Positions 36,283 through 45,725 are shown, counted from the first letter of the stretch. The stretch is DNA of 64,000 nt from VRUE01 sp963796705 (GCA_963796705.1 CAWCMK010000007.1:10510-74509); one strand, 5' to 3'. The notes: generated by a model not told the origin, from the sequence alone. Made by a program: numbers and translations.

Positions 36283-38168
36283 CGCGGCACTCGCACGATC
36301 ACCAGGCGGTGCTTGACACCGGGTCCGGTGAGCTGTGCCTTGAGGCCGTCCGGCATCGCTTCGCGCACCAGCGTGGCGCCCCGGGTCGACAGCGGGACGC
36401 CGACCGTGACCTCCGGCCCGCCGGAGATTGCAAAGGGACCGCCGCCGATCTGCACCCGGTGACCGACCAGATGGCCGCGGCGCTCGATCCTGGCGACCGC
36501 AATCAGCCGGATTCGCCCGCCGCAGCCGGCCGGGCTCGGACAGTGCAGCCGCAGCCTCGCCCGGCGGCCCCGAAGGAGTGCGTTGCGGCTGGCGCGGGCG
36601 CCCGGGTAGACCCTGATGGCGCCTCCCGCGGTGGCCGCGTTGCCGAAGGCGTCGGTCGCCGTCACGGTCACGATTCGCGAGCCGAGGCTGTCGAAGACGT
36701 GGGTGCTCGCCGGGCCGCTGGCGATCGCCCCATCGCCAAAGCTCCAGGCGGTCGATTCGATCGGCGACCAGACGTCGAAGGGGTCGACCGAGAACGCGAC
36801 CGGGCGATCGATCGTCGCTGCCGGCGGGATTGAGAGTGAGTCCAGGTCGGGCGGCGCTCCGTCGAGAGCGGCCGCTTGGATCAGGTGCTGGCCGCCTTCC
36901 TCGAGCACCCAGGCCGCGAGAGCGTTGCCGCTCGGGTCGAGGGCCAGCGCGGGTTCGACCGAGTCCACCCCGAGTCGGGAGACGGTGAGCTGCGGCTGCC
37001 AGCTCCCTCCCGCCGAGCGCAGCGAGCCCTCGACCACCGTCGGGGTCGCATTGGAGAACGACCAGAGGGCGAGCGCGTCGCCGGCGCCGTTGATCGCAAC
37101 CCGCGGCGCGACCGCGGCGCCACCGGTCTGCGAGAGGTCAAGTGGCGCGCTCCAGGCACCGTTCGGGTCGCGGCTGGTGCCCTGCACGACGGTCGAGCCG
37201 CCGCCGTTGCCGCGCGACCAGGCAACCACCCCCCGGCCGGCCGCGTCGAGCGCCACCTGCGGTGCTTCCGCATTCTGACCGGGCGCCGAGAGTTCGGCGG
37301 GCGTGCTCCAAGCGCCGCCCGGCGGCCTGTCGGCGCTCTCGATCACGTAGTTGGAGCCGTTTGAGCGCGACCAGACCGCGGTCGCGATGCCGGCACCGTC
37401 GATCGCAACCTGGGGGGCCACCGCGTTCTCACCGGTCGCGGAGAGGATGAGCGCTTCGCCCCAGTTGCTGCCAGCGTCCAGCGCGGCGCCCTGAACGACG
37501 AAGTTGGAGCCGTCGAAGCGGCGCCAGACGGCGACCGCGTCGCCGGCGGCGTTGAGCGCAAGCCGCGGCGTTTCGGCGTTCTGCCCCGTCGCGGAGAGAT
37601 CGCGCGGCGCACTCCAGGTGCCGCCCGCCGTGCGGGTCGCCGCCTGGACGATGAAGTCGAAGCCATCGAAGCGGCGCCAGAGGGCGACCGCCTCGCCGGC
37701 GGCGTCGAGGCCCACCTGCGCCAGCTCGGCATTGCGTCCGGGCAGCGAGAGGTCGACCGGCGAGCCCCACGGCCCGCCCGCTCCTCGCGCCGCCGCCTGG
37801 ACGATCGAGTTGGAGCCGGTTTCGGCGCCGTTGAAGCGCGCCCAGACCGCGACCGCGTCGCCGGCGGCGTCCTCGGCGAAGGATGGCGCCTCGGCATCCT
37901 GGCCCGCCGCGGAGAGATCGACCGGCGAGCTCCACGTCCCGCCGGCGGGGCGGTAGGCGCTCTGCACGATGTAGTTGGCGCCGTCGAGGCGCCGCCAGAC
38001 GGCGGTCGCATCGCCGGCAGCGTCAAGTGCGACCTGGGGGGTTTCGGCCTTCTGACCCGGAAGTGAGAGGGCCTCGGGCCTGAGCCAGGTCGGAGCTGCA
38101 GCTGCTCCGGCCGGCAGCACCGCAAAAGGCGCGGCCGCGAGCACGACAAGCAGGCTCCGCCAGCGCAT
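36279..38168 (-). CDS. Secreted protein with eight tandem ~51-residue repeats and a PKD domain
   Basis: 629 aa. Signal peptide 1-24 (ends GAAAA). Residues about 40-445 hold eight repeats with the pattern P-x-V-A-x-D-x-A-G-x-A-x-A-V-W-x-x-x-(D/N)-G-x-x-x-V-Q followed by GGxWSxPxDLSxxGxNAE, probably blades of a beta-propeller. A PKD-like domain follows (PVAFSVDPFDVWSPIESTAWSFGDGA to VTVTATDAFGN), then a basic C-terminal segment. Extracellular carbohydrate or protein binding is the likely role. No enzyme motif. Followed 3'-ward by convergent ALDH. Confidence 0.8.
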   Translation of the reverse strand: MRWRSLLVVLAAAPFAVLPAGAAAAPTWLRPEALSLPGQKAETPQVALDAAGDATAVWRRLDGANYIVQSAYRPAGGTWSSPVDLSAAGQDAEAPSFAEDAAGDAVAVWARFNGAETGSNSIVQAAARGAGGPWGSPVDLSLPGRNAELAQVGLDAAGEAVALWRRFDGFDFIVQAATRTAGGTWSAPRDLSATGQNAETPRLALNAAGDAVAVWRRFDGSNFVVQGAALDAGSNWGEALILSATGENAVAPQVAIDGAGIATAVWSRSNGSNYVIESADRPPGGAWSTPAELSAPGQNAEAPQVALDAAGRGVVAWSRGNGGGSTVVQGTSRDPNGAWSAPLDLSQTGGAAVAPRVAINGAGDALALWSFSNATPTVVEGSLRSAGGSWQPQLTVSRLGVDSVEPALALDPSGNALAAWVLEEGGQHLIQAAALDGAPPDLDSLSIPPAATIDRPVAFSVDPFDVWSPIESTAWSFGDGAIASGPASTHVFDSLGSRIVTVTATDAFGNAATAGGAIRVYPGARASRNALLRGRRARLRLHCPSPAGCGGRIRLIAVARIERRGHLVGHRVQIGGGPFAISGGPEVTVGVPLSTRGATLVREAMPDGLKAQLTGPGVKHRLVIVRVPR

Positions 38169-38184
38169 CGGCGCCGCCAGGCGC

Positions 38185-39015
38185 TCAGCCCCTCACGGCG
38201 CAGGTGCGGGTCAGCGTCGCCGAGAGCGAGCGCCCGTCGGCGAAGGACATCGAGGCGCGAACGAACGGGAAGGATGCCCTCTGCAGGCCCCGCGGCGCGC
38301 TGCAGGGAGCCGACAGATAGCTGTGGGATCGGCCGTGGTAAGCGTAGCTGCGGTGCAGCTTCAGGCTGATCCGCTTCAGGTAACTGAAGCGCGAGAGCGA
38401 GCCCGGTACCGAGCCGTCGAGGACGGTCCCGAATTCACCCGGGCCGCGCTTGATCGCGAAGTCGATCACGCTGGTCGACTGGGCGGGCTGTGTGGTGAAG
38501 ACCTGGCCGAGGATCGCTTCCCGACCGCCGACCTTCGAGTTGAAGGCGAGGATCTTTCCGATCGAGGGGGTCGGGGGCTGGCCGGGAAAGGTGGTCCTCG
38601 CCCGGTAGCGGCCGGTGCCGACCAGCGCGTCGCCGCAGGCCCGCATCGCCTGGGCACTTGTCGCGGCCTCGATCTGCGACCTGCGGCAGATCGGCAGGCC
38701 CTGCGTTTCCAGCCTGCCGTTGCGGTTCAGGGCGATCGTCACGGTCCGCAGGGACGGCGGCTTTTCGCCCGAGAGCGTCCTCACCTTGCCGGCCATCCAG
38801 ACGCTGATCGGTGCCCGCGAGTCACGCGGCAGCGCTTTCGGCAAGATGCCGCCGTTGAAGGTGATGAAGAGGTTCCCGCTGGAGCTCAGCTCAGCTCGGG
38901 CCAGGGCGGCGGCGACACAGAGCCCGGCGAGCGCCGCCAGCAGCGCAGCGCCCGCTCGGCGCCTTCGAGGCAGCCACTCAAGCACGCGCCCTGCGAGGGT
39001 TTGACTCTTCACCAA
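38185..39015 (-). CDS. Exported protein of unknown function
   Basis: 276 aa with a long positively charged N-region and hydrophobic segment (about 20-43, ends ALARA), so exported or anchored. The mature domain contains NLFITFNGGILPKALPRDSRAPISVWMAGKVRT and several Cys (ICRRS, RACGDA, APCSAP, RTCAV) suggesting two disulfides. I recall similar proteins as unnamed families in Solirubrobacterales. It starts 16 nt before the repeat protein on the same strand, so one operon. Confidence 0.7.
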   Translation of the reverse strand: MVKSQTLAGRVLEWLPRRRRAGAALLAALAGLCVAAALARAELSSSGNLFITFNGGILPKALPRDSRAPISVWMAGKVRTLSGEKPPSLRTVTIALNRNGRLETQGLPICRRSQIEAATSAQAMRACGDALVGTGRYRARTTFPGQPPTPSIGKILAFNSKVGGREAILGQVFTTQPAQSTSVIDFAIKRGPGEFGTVLDGSVPGSLSRFSYLKRISLKLHRSYAYHGRSHSYLSAPCSAPRGLQRASFPFVRASMSFADGRSLSATLTRTCAVRG

Positions 39016-39136
39016 CTCATCCGCTCCCCGGCCTCCGAATGGAGACCAGGCCAGCTTACATCACAAATATCCAGTTCCCCTCTCGCGGGCGCCGGGATCG
39101 ACCCGGGCGCGGGGCGATACGGACGCCCCTCGTGGC

Positions 39137-39538
39137 TCAGCCGCCGCTGATTTCGACGATCTTCGACCTCGCCCCCCGACACCTGTAGATCGTCCCGGCG
39201 GCACCCTCGCTGCTGGGCTTCACTTCCGCATAGAGCTTGTAGGGGAGCTGGCCCTTGAATTTCAGTTCTTCGGGCGGGATTTCCCAACTCCCAGACGCCT
39301 TTGATTTCGTCCGGCCGAGGACCCCGTGGCCCTTCTGCTTGAGCACCACCGTCCGCTCAGAAACACAGCCGTGGTTGGGCGAGGTGACCGCGCCCCTGTC
39401 ACCGTAGACGCTGAGCTTGATCGCGGAGGGGATCGTGACGATCCGGGTCGCCAGGGCGCTCCCCGCCAGCCCCGCCAGCCCCGCCGCCGCGAGCGCCAGC
39501 ATCAGCATCCCTCGATTCAGTTTCCTGTGCGTGCTCAT
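39137..39538 (-). CDS. Small secreted protein of unknown function
   Basis: 133 aa; signal peptide 1-31 (ends GSALA). The mature part looks like a single Ig-like beta sandwich: IPSAIKLSVYGDRGAVTSPNHGCVSERTVVLKQ...KLYAEVKPSSEGAAGTIYRCRGARS, with two Cys likely paired. GGAGG-like sequence (AAAGGAGGGATGC) precedes the ATG. Divergent from ccmA. Confidence 0.7.
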   Translation of the reverse strand: MSTHRKLNRGMLMLALAAAGLAGLAGSALATRIVTIPSAIKLSVYGDRGAVTSPNHGCVSERTVVLKQKGHGVLGRTKSKASGSWEIPPEELKFKGQLPYKLYAEVKPSSEGAAGTIYRCRGARSKIVEISGG

Positions 39539-39594
39539 GCATCCCTCCTTTGAAAGTGTCCCGTGCCAGCCTAGACGTTCACAATCCCGCCTAC

Positions 39595-40269
39595 GTGGAG
39601 CCAGGCACGGCCACAGACCAGCCCGCGCTCAGCCTGACCGGGTTGCGCCGCGACTTCGGCGAACGGACGGCGCTTGACGGGATCACGGTTGAGCTCGCGC
39701 CCGGACGCACGCTGCTCGTCCTAGGCCCCAACGGAGCCGGCAAGACGACCCTGCTGCGGGTCCTGGCGACCCTGCTGCGGCCGAGCGGCGGCGAGGTCCG
39801 GGTCCTCGGCTGCGAGTTACCGCGCGAAGCCTGGCGGCTGCGCGGCCGGATCGGCTACCTCGGTCACGAACCGCTCCTCTATCGTGACCTCAGCGGCCGC
39901 GAGAACCTCACCTTCCAAGCCCGCCTGCACGGGATCGGCCGCGAGCGTGCGAGAGCCCGCATCTCCGCCCTGCTCGAGGCGGTGGGAATGCAGCGCCGCG
40001 CCGATCAGCGTGTCGCGGAGCTCTCGGCGGGAATGCGGCAGCGCCTCTCGATCTGCCGCTGCGTGCTGCATGAGCCCGATCTCCTGCTGCTCGACGAGCC
40101 GGACTCTAACCTCGACGCCGAGGGTCGCGAATTGGTCCGCGCTCTGATCGGACCCGATGCGGGCGCGGCCCGGGTCCTCGTCACCCACGACCCCGAGCGA
40201 CACATGCCCGAGGCCGAGCGCGTCCTTCGACTTGGAATCGGCGAGGCCGCGGTGGAGGTGGCGGCGTGA
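39595..40269 (+). CDS. ccmA: Haem exporter ABC ATP-binding subunit
   Basis: About 224 aa from GTG 39595; TTG 39550 would add an unrelated leader and overlaps a plausible -35 (TTGAAA, 16 bp, TAGACG). Walker A LGPNGAGKTTLLR, signature ELSAGMRQRLSI, Walker B LLLLDEPDSNLD, H-loop VTHD. Works with CcmB in the inner membrane and with CcmC/CcmD in haem delivery for cytochrome c maturation (system I). First gene of the ccm-hem run; its stop overlaps the ccmB start by 4 nt. Confidence 0.85.
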   Translation: MEPGTATDQPALSLTGLRRDFGERTALDGITVELAPGRTLLVLGPNGAGKTTLLRVLATLLRPSGGEVRVLGCELPREAWRLRGRIGYLGHEPLLYRDLSGRENLTFQARLHGIGRERARARISALLEAVGMQRRADQRVAELSAGMRQRLSICRCVLHEPDLLLLDEPDSNLDAEGRELVRALIGPDAGAARVLVTHDPERHMPEAERVLRLGIGEAAVEVAA

Positions 40270-40946
40270 CCAGCTTCCGCTCGGCCTACTGGGCGATCCT
40301 CACAAAGGACCTGCGGGCCGAGCTGCGCACCCTGCAGTCGCTGCCGGCGATGGCCCTCTTCGCGGTCACCGCCTTCATCATCTTCCGCTTCGCTCTGGAC
40401 CGCACGAGCCTCTCGGGGAGCCTTGCCGCCGGCGTCCTGTGGGCGACGCTGCTGTTCGCCGCGGTGCTCGGCATCAACCGCCTGTTCGTCGCCGAGCGCG
40501 AGGAGGGAGGCTTTGACGCGATCCGCCTGGCGCCGATCGACCGCACCGTCCTGTTCGCGGCCAAGGCGAGCGCGCTGCTGGTCTTCCTCGGCGCCCTGGA
40601 GCTGGTCGCGGTGCCGGTCTTTGCTCTCTTCTTCCTCGGCTCGCTCGCCGGCCTGGCGCCGCTGGTCGCAGTGCTCGTCCTCGCCGACCTCGGTCTCGCC
40701 GCGACCGGGACGCTGATCTCCTCGATGGCGGTCAACTCGCGGGCCCGCGACCTGCTCGTGCCGCTTGTCCTGCTGCCCTTGGTCGTGCCGCTGATGATCG
40801 CCGCCGCCGGTGCGACCGAGCCGCTGCTCGCCCTCGGCGGACCCGGCTATCACCGCTTCGGAACCTGGCTGGCGGTGCTCGGCCTATACGATTCGGTCTT
40901 CCTGTTGGTCGGATACGCGGTCTTCGACTTCCTGCTCGAGGATTGA
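40266..40946 (+). CDS. ccmB: Haem exporter membrane subunit
   Basis: 226 aa from GTG 40266. Six hydrophobic helices; TKDLRAELRTLQSLPAMALFAVTAFIIFRFALD at the N-terminus and VNSRARDLLVPLVLLPLVVPLMIAA in the second half are typical CcmB. Forms the ABC transporter with CcmA. Translationally coupled to ccmA. Confidence 0.88.
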   Translation: MTSFRSAYWAILTKDLRAELRTLQSLPAMALFAVTAFIIFRFALDRTSLSGSLAAGVLWATLLFAAVLGINRLFVAEREEGGFDAIRLAPIDRTVLFAAKASALLVFLGALELVAVPVFALFFLGSLAGLAPLVAVLVLADLGLAATGTLISSMAVNSRARDLLVPLVLLPLVVPLMIAAAGATEPLLALGGPGYHRFGTWLAVLGLYDSVFLLVGYAVFDFLLED

Positions 40947-40976
40947 GCGCAACCCGCTCGGCACCGCGATGAACCC

Positions 40977-41699
40977 ATGTACGGCAAAGGCCTGAGACCC
41001 CTCTCGATAGCGACCGTGGTTGCGATCGCCGCGGCGCTCTCGCTGGTCTTCTTCTACGCGCCGCTGGATGCCGACCAGGGCTTCATCCAGAAGATCTTCT
41101 ACCTGCACGTGCCGCTGGCGATGACGGCCCTCGTCGGTTTCATCCTCGGCGGCCTCTTCGCGATCGCCCACCTGCGCAGTGGCAACCGCAAGTGGGATGC
41201 CTACTCCTACGTCTCGATCCATATCTCGGTGATCTTCGGCGTCGCCGTTTTGATCACGGGGGCGATCTGGGCGAAGGCCTCCTGGGGCCACTGGTGGGTC
41301 TGGAACGAGCCGACGCTGGTCAGCTTCCTGATCGTCTTCCTGCTCTATGCGACCTACTACCCGTTCCGCTACGCGATCGAGGACCCCGAGCGGCAGGCTC
41401 GCTACGCGTCGGTCTTCGCGGTCACGGCGGGGGCCTTCGTGCCGCTGAACTTCATCGCCGTGCGGATGGCGCAGAGCCTCGTCCATCCTCGGGTCTTCGG
41501 AACCGCAAACGGCGGCCTGCCGGGCGCGATGATGTTCACCTTCCTGATCAGCCTCCTCGCGATCGCCCTGCTCTGGGTGACGCTCGTCAAGTTCGAGCTG
41601 ACCGCGAAGAGCGCCAGGGGGCAGGTCAAGCGCCTGCGGCGCGCGCTCGACGCGCCCCTCCCCGGCGGCGGCTCGCGCGTCGCCCCGGAGGTGAGATAG
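40977..41699 (+). CDS. ccmC: Cytochrome c maturation haem-handling protein
   Basis: 240 aa, six helices. Haem-ligand histidines are present in FYLHVPLAM and AQSLVHPRVF. The tryptophan-rich periplasmic motif reads WGHWWVWNEPTL: the Asp of the usual WGxWWxWD is Asn here. CcmC passes haem to CcmE, but no ccmE, ccmF or ccmH is visible in the window. Begins 30 nt after ccmB. Confidence 0.88.
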   Translation: MYGKGLRPLSIATVVAIAAALSLVFFYAPLDADQGFIQKIFYLHVPLAMTALVGFILGGLFAIAHLRSGNRKWDAYSYVSIHISVIFGVAVLITGAIWAKASWGHWWVWNEPTLVSFLIVFLLYATYYPFRYAIEDPERQARYASVFAVTAGAFVPLNFIAVRMAQSLVHPRVFGTANGGLPGAMMFTFLISLLAIALLWVTLVKFELTAKSARGQVKRLRRALDAPLPGGGSRVAPEVR

Positions 41700-41972
41700 G
41701 TGCTGGCATTGCTCGCCGAGGCCCCGGCGCTGCCGCTCCATGAGGCCGGCAAGTACGTCGCCGGTGCCTATGTCGTCTTCCTCGTGCTGGTCGTCGTCTA
41801 CGTCGCGATCATGGCCGCCCGCCTGCACCGCATCGAGCGCGAACTGCGGGAACTGGCCAGCTTCGCGGAGACCCGATCGAAGGTCGATGAGATCGCCTCT
41901 GAAGCCGGGAGCGAGGAGGACTCCGTATCGGTCTCCTCCGCTCCGGCCAAGAGCAGCGGAGGCGAGGCCTGA
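41700..41972 (+). CDS. ccmD: Small membrane protein, CcmD-like
   Basis: 90 aa from GTG 41700, immediately after the ccmC stop. One helix (AGKYVAGAYVVFLVLVVVYVAIMAARL) followed by a charged region (HRIERELRELASF), the CcmD pattern, then a Ser/Glu tail. CcmD stabilises CcmC with the CcmAB transporter. Assignment rests mainly on position, size and topology. Confidence 0.65.
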   Translation: MLALLAEAPALPLHEAGKYVAGAYVVFLVLVVVYVAIMAARLHRIERELRELASFAETRSKVDEIASEAGSEEDSVSVSSAPAKSSGGEA

Positions 41973-42000
41973 TGGCCGCCGGGCGGGCGGGCGGAACTCG

Positions 42001-43332
42001 ATGAGCGAGCTGCTCGCCCTCGGGGTATCCCACAAGACGGCGCCGCTCGACCTGCGCGAGCGCCTCTCGCTGACCGAGGGCAGCGCCCTCGGCGCCCTGC
42101 GCGAGCTGCACACCGCCGAGGGGATCCACGAGGCGGCGGCGATCTCGACCTGCAACCGGACCGAGCTCTACCTGATCGTCTCCGACACGGTCGCCGCCGA
42201 GTCGACGGCGCTCGGCGTCCTCACCCGCCAGGCGGAGATCCCCCCCACCGAGCTTCTCGGCCACCTCTACTCGCACCGTGGCGGCGAGGCCGCTCACCAC
42301 CTTTTCCGGGTCACCGCGGGACTCGACTCGATGGTCGTCGGCGAGGCCGAGATCCAGGGGCAGGTCAAACGCGCCTACGAGCTGGCCCTGGTGGAGGGGG
42401 CGACGGGACCGATCCTCAACCGTCTCTTCCGCGGCGCCCTCGCCGCCGGCGGTCGCGTCCGCGGGGAGACGCGAATCGGCGAGAAGGGCGTCTCGATCCC
42501 CTCGGTGGCGGTCGAGCTGGCGCGGCGAACCCTGGGCGACCTGGCCGAGCGGCGGGTGCTCGTGGTGGGCGCCGGGGAGACCGCCGAGCTGGTCGCCCGG
42601 GCGCTGGTCGCCCGCGGCGTCGCCAGCGTCTTTGTCGCCAACCGCCATTACGACCGGGCGATCGGGCTCGCCCAACAGTTCCACGGCGAGGCGGTGCGAT
42701 TCGACGAGCTGCCCGCGCAGCTGCAGGCGGCCGACATCGTCGTCTCGGCCACCAACTCCCCCCACCACATCGTCGAGCGCGACGAGCTGACCGAGGTGAT
42801 GCTGACGAGGCAGGGACGGCCACTGCTGCTCGTCGATATCGCCGTCCCACGCGACATCGAGCCGGCCTGTCGAGAGATCGCCGGAGTCAGCCTGCACGAC
42901 CTCGACGACGTGCAGCAGATCGCCGAGCGCAACGCCAGCGGCCGTGGCGCCGAGGCGCGTCGCGCGGAGCCGATCCTCGCCGCCGAGCTCGACCGATTCG
43001 AGGGCTGGCTCGCCTCACTTGAAGTGGTACCGACGATCGCCGCCCTGCGCGAACGCGGCGAGGAGATCGCGCGCCGCGTGCTGGCCGAGAATGAGGGTCG
43101 CTGGGAGGGCGACCTCACGGAGGCCGACCGGGAGCGCCTGGGGGCGATGGCCAGAGCGATCGCCTCCCGTCTCCTGCACGACCCCACCCTGAGGATCAAG
43201 CGCTCGGCCGGCAGCGAGGATGCCTACCTCTACGTCAGCGCCCTGCGCGAGCTTTTCGGCCTCGACGGCGAGACCAGGCCCGAGGGCGAGGCGGGGGCGA
43301 GCGTCACCGAGCTTCGCCGCAAAGAGGTCTGA
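42001..43332 (+). CDS. hemA: Glutamyl-tRNA reductase
   Basis: 443 aa from ATG 42001. LLALGVSHKTAPLDLRERL, the catalytic Cys in ISTCNRTELY (residue about 50), VVGEAEIQGQVKRAYE, GRVRGETRIGEKGVSIPSVAVELA, NADPH site VLVVGAGETAELVARAL, and the C-terminal dimerisation helix region. First step of C5-pathway tetrapyrrole synthesis: glutamyl-tRNA to glutamate-1-semialdehyde. 28 nt after ccmD, so haem synthesis and haem export sit in one transcription unit. Confidence 0.95.
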   Translation: MSELLALGVSHKTAPLDLRERLSLTEGSALGALRELHTAEGIHEAAAISTCNRTELYLIVSDTVAAESTALGVLTRQAEIPPTELLGHLYSHRGGEAAHHLFRVTAGLDSMVVGEAEIQGQVKRAYELALVEGATGPILNRLFRGALAAGGRVRGETRIGEKGVSIPSVAVELARRTLGDLAERRVLVVGAGETAELVARALVARGVASVFVANRHYDRAIGLAQQFHGEAVRFDELPAQLQAADIVVSATNSPHHIVERDELTEVMLTRQGRPLLLVDIAVPRDIEPACREIAGVSLHDLDDVQQIAERNASGRGAEARRAEPILAAELDRFEGWLASLEVVPTIAALRERGEEIARRVLAENEGRWEGDLTEADRERLGAMARAIASRLLHDPTLRIKRSAGSEDAYLYVSALRELFGLDGETRPEGEAGASVTELRRKEV

Positions 43333-43341
43333 GGTCTGTGC

Positions 43342-44223
43342 GTGGCGCTGCGAATCGCCAGCCGCGCTAGCGCCCTGGCGCTCGCCCAGGCAGGCCAGGT
43401 GGCCGAAATGCTCGGCGGCGCCGAGTTGATCGAGGTCTCCTCAGACGGGGCTCGGGGAGATAAGAGCCGCTTCGTGCGCGGGGTCGAGCGCGCCCTGTTG
43501 GCCGGCGAAGCCGACGTCGGCGTGCACTCGGCGAAGGACCTCCCGGCCGAGCTGACCGAAGGCCTGACCCTGGCCTCGGTGCCGCCGCGCGAGGACCCGG
43601 CCGACGCGTGGGTGGGAGCCGAGGGGGGACTCGACCAGGTGCCCGAGGGGGCACGGGTCGGGACCGCCAGCCTGCGGCGCCGCGCCCAGCTGTTGGCCGA
43701 GCGACCAGACCTGGAAGTGAGCGAGCTGCACGGCAACGTCGATACCAGGCTGCGAGAACTCTCGCAGGGAGACCTGGACGCGATCGTGCTGGCCGTCGCC
43801 GGGCTGCGCAGACTGGGGCGCGAGGCTGAGGTCTCCTTCCGGCTGCCGTTTAACTCGATGACCCCTGCGGCCGGCCAGGGAGCGCTGCTATTGCAAACCC
43901 GGGCCGATGATGGGGCGGCATTGGCCGCGGTCGAGCCGCTGACCGATGGCCCGGCCCTGCGCGAGGTGACCGCCGAGCGGACCGTGGTGGCCCTTCTTCG
44001 GGCGACCTGCAACAGCCCGCTGGGCGTCCGCGGCGCCGTCGACCTGACCACCCGTCGGATGCGGATCGAGGCCTTCGTCGGCCTTCCCGACGGGGGCGAT
44101 TGGATCCGCGACCGGATCGAGGGCGACTCGACGGAGCCGAGCCTGCTGGGGGCCGAACTCGCGAGGCGTCTGCTCGGTGCGGGGGCCCGCGAGATTCTTG
44201 ACCGAGCGGAGCAGATGGCGTGA
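43342..44223 (+). CDS. hemC: Porphobilinogen deaminase
   Basis: 293 aa from GTG 43342. LRIASRASALALAQAGQVAE, catalytic Asp in VGVHSAKDLP, GTASLRRRAQLLAERPDLEVSELHGNVDTRL, GQGALLLQTR, and the dipyrromethane-cofactor Cys in LLRATCNSPLGVRG. Joins four porphobilinogens into hydroxymethylbilane. Nine bases after hemA; its TGA overlaps the GTG of the next gene. Slightly short (293 versus about 310) but with all key residues. Confidence 0.94.
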   Translation: MALRIASRASALALAQAGQVAEMLGGAELIEVSSDGARGDKSRFVRGVERALLAGEADVGVHSAKDLPAELTEGLTLASVPPREDPADAWVGAEGGLDQVPEGARVGTASLRRRAQLLAERPDLEVSELHGNVDTRLRELSQGDLDAIVLAVAGLRRLGREAEVSFRLPFNSMTPAAGQGALLLQTRADDGAALAAVEPLTDGPALREVTAERTVVALLRATCNSPLGVRGAVDLTTRRMRIEAFVGLPDGGDWIRDRIEGDSTEPSLLGAELARRLLGAGAREILDRAEQMA

Positions 44224-45725
44224 GCGCGCGGCCGGGAATCGTCTATTTGGTCGGCGCCGGTCCCGGCGACCGCGGGCTGATGACCGCCCGCTCGCTGGAG
44301 CTGATCGCCAGCGCCGACGTGATCCTTCATGACCGGCTGATCCCAGCCGGGGCGCTCGATGGGGCCCGCGAGGGGGCCGAGCTCCTCTACGTGGGCAAGG
44401 AGCCGGGCGCCGCATCGGTGCCCCAGGAGGAGATCGCCGCGCGGCTGATCGAGGCGGCTCGCGGCGGTCGCAGCGTCGTGCGACTCAAGGGCGGTGACCC
44501 GTTCGTCTTCGGTCGCGGCGGCGAGGAGGGCGAAGCCCTGCACGAGGCGGGAGTCGAGTTCGAGGTCGTCCCCGGGGTCACGGCCGGCGTCGGCGCCCCG
44601 GCCTACGCCGGCATCCCCCTCACCCACCGCGAGGACGCCTCCGCCGTTGCCTTTGTGACCGGTCACGAGGACCCCGCGAAGCCCGGCACGGCGCTTGACT
44701 GGGAGGCGCTGGCGCGCTTCCCGGGGACGCTCGTCTTCTACATGGGCATCCGCAACCTGGGAGCCAACGTGCAGGCGCTGATCGACGCCGGCCGCGATCC
44801 CGGGGAGCCCGCGGCCGCGATCGAGCGCGGCACCAGCGAGCGCCAGCGCACGGTCACGGCGACGCTCGCGACGCTCGCGGCCGAGGTCGAGCGGGCCCGG
44901 GTGGGCGCTCCGGCGCTGATCGTCCTCGGTGAGGTCGTCCGACGTCGCCAGGCCCTTGCCTGGTTTGAGCGCCGTCCCCTGCAAGGCCGCCGCGTCCTCA
45001 TCACCCGCGCCCGCGCCCAGGCGAGTGACCTGGCGGCGACCCTGCGGGCGCTCGGCGCCGCGGTGGTCGAGCTCCCGGGGATTCGCATCGAGCCCCGCCT
45101 CGACAGCGAGGCGGTGCGCAGGATGCTCGAGGCACTCGACGAGTACGAGCTCATCTGCCTGACCAGCCCCAACGCGGTGGCGCTCCTCTTCGAGGCGCTT
45201 GCAGGCGCGGGCCGCGATGCGCGCGCCCTCGCCGCCGCGAGAGTCGCCGCGATCGGCCCGGCCAGCGCCCGGGAGCTCGGCCGCCACGGAGTCATCGCCG
45301 ACGTGGTGGCCGAGCGCTTCATCGCCGAGGGCCTGATCGAAGCCCTCGCTGAGATCGAGCTAGGGGGCATGCGAGTGCTCCTCGCCCGGGCCGCCGAGGC
45401 CCGCGACACGCTTCCCGACTGGCTGCGCGAGCGCGGTGCCGAGGTCGACATCGTGGCTCTGTATGAGACGGTCCGCGAGCAGCCTGATGGGGCGGCGATC
45501 GAGGCGGCGCTGGAAGCCGACTACGTCACCTTCACCTCCTCCTCGACGGTGCGCAACCTGACCGAGGCGCTTGGCGAGCGTTTCCCGCGGGCCGCGCGCA
45601 TCGTCTCGATCGGACCGATGACCAGCGCGGCCGTGCGAGAGGCGGGTCTCGAGGTCGCCCTCGAGGCCGAACGCCACGACCTCGAGGGCCTGGTGTCCGC
45701 CCTCCTCACCGATGCAGCGAATTGA
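44220..45725 (+). CDS. cobA-hemD: Fused uroporphyrinogen-III C-methyltransferase and uroporphyrinogen-III synthase
   Basis: 501 aa. Residues about 1-245 are a SAM-dependent CobA/SUMT domain (VYLVGAGPGDRGLMTARSLELI, VVRLKGGDPFVFGRGGEE, VVPGVTAGVGAPAYAGIPLTHR); about 250-500 are a HemD domain (RRVLITRARAQASDLAATLRALGA, ICLTSPNAVALLFEAL, YVTFTSSSTVRNL). The enzyme makes uroporphyrinogen III and also methylates it toward sirohaem/cobalamin. The fusion is known from other actinobacteria and Firmicutes. hemB and hemL are not next to it. Confidence 0.93.
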   Translation: MSARPGIVYLVGAGPGDRGLMTARSLELIASADVILHDRLIPAGALDGAREGAELLYVGKEPGAASVPQEEIAARLIEAARGGRSVVRLKGGDPFVFGRGGEEGEALHEAGVEFEVVPGVTAGVGAPAYAGIPLTHREDASAVAFVTGHEDPAKPGTALDWEALARFPGTLVFYMGIRNLGANVQALIDAGRDPGEPAAAIERGTSERQRTVTATLATLAAEVERARVGAPALIVLGEVVRRRQALAWFERRPLQGRRVLITRARAQASDLAATLRALGAAVVELPGIRIEPRLDSEAVRRMLEALDEYELICLTSPNAVALLFEALAGAGRDARALAAARVAAIGPASARELGRHGVIADVVAERFIAEGLIEALAEIELGGMRVLLARAAEARDTLPDWLRERGAEVDIVALYETVREQPDGAAIEAALEADYVTFTSSSTVRNLTEALGERFPRAARIVSIGPMTSAAVREAGLEVALEAERHDLEGLVSALLTDAAN

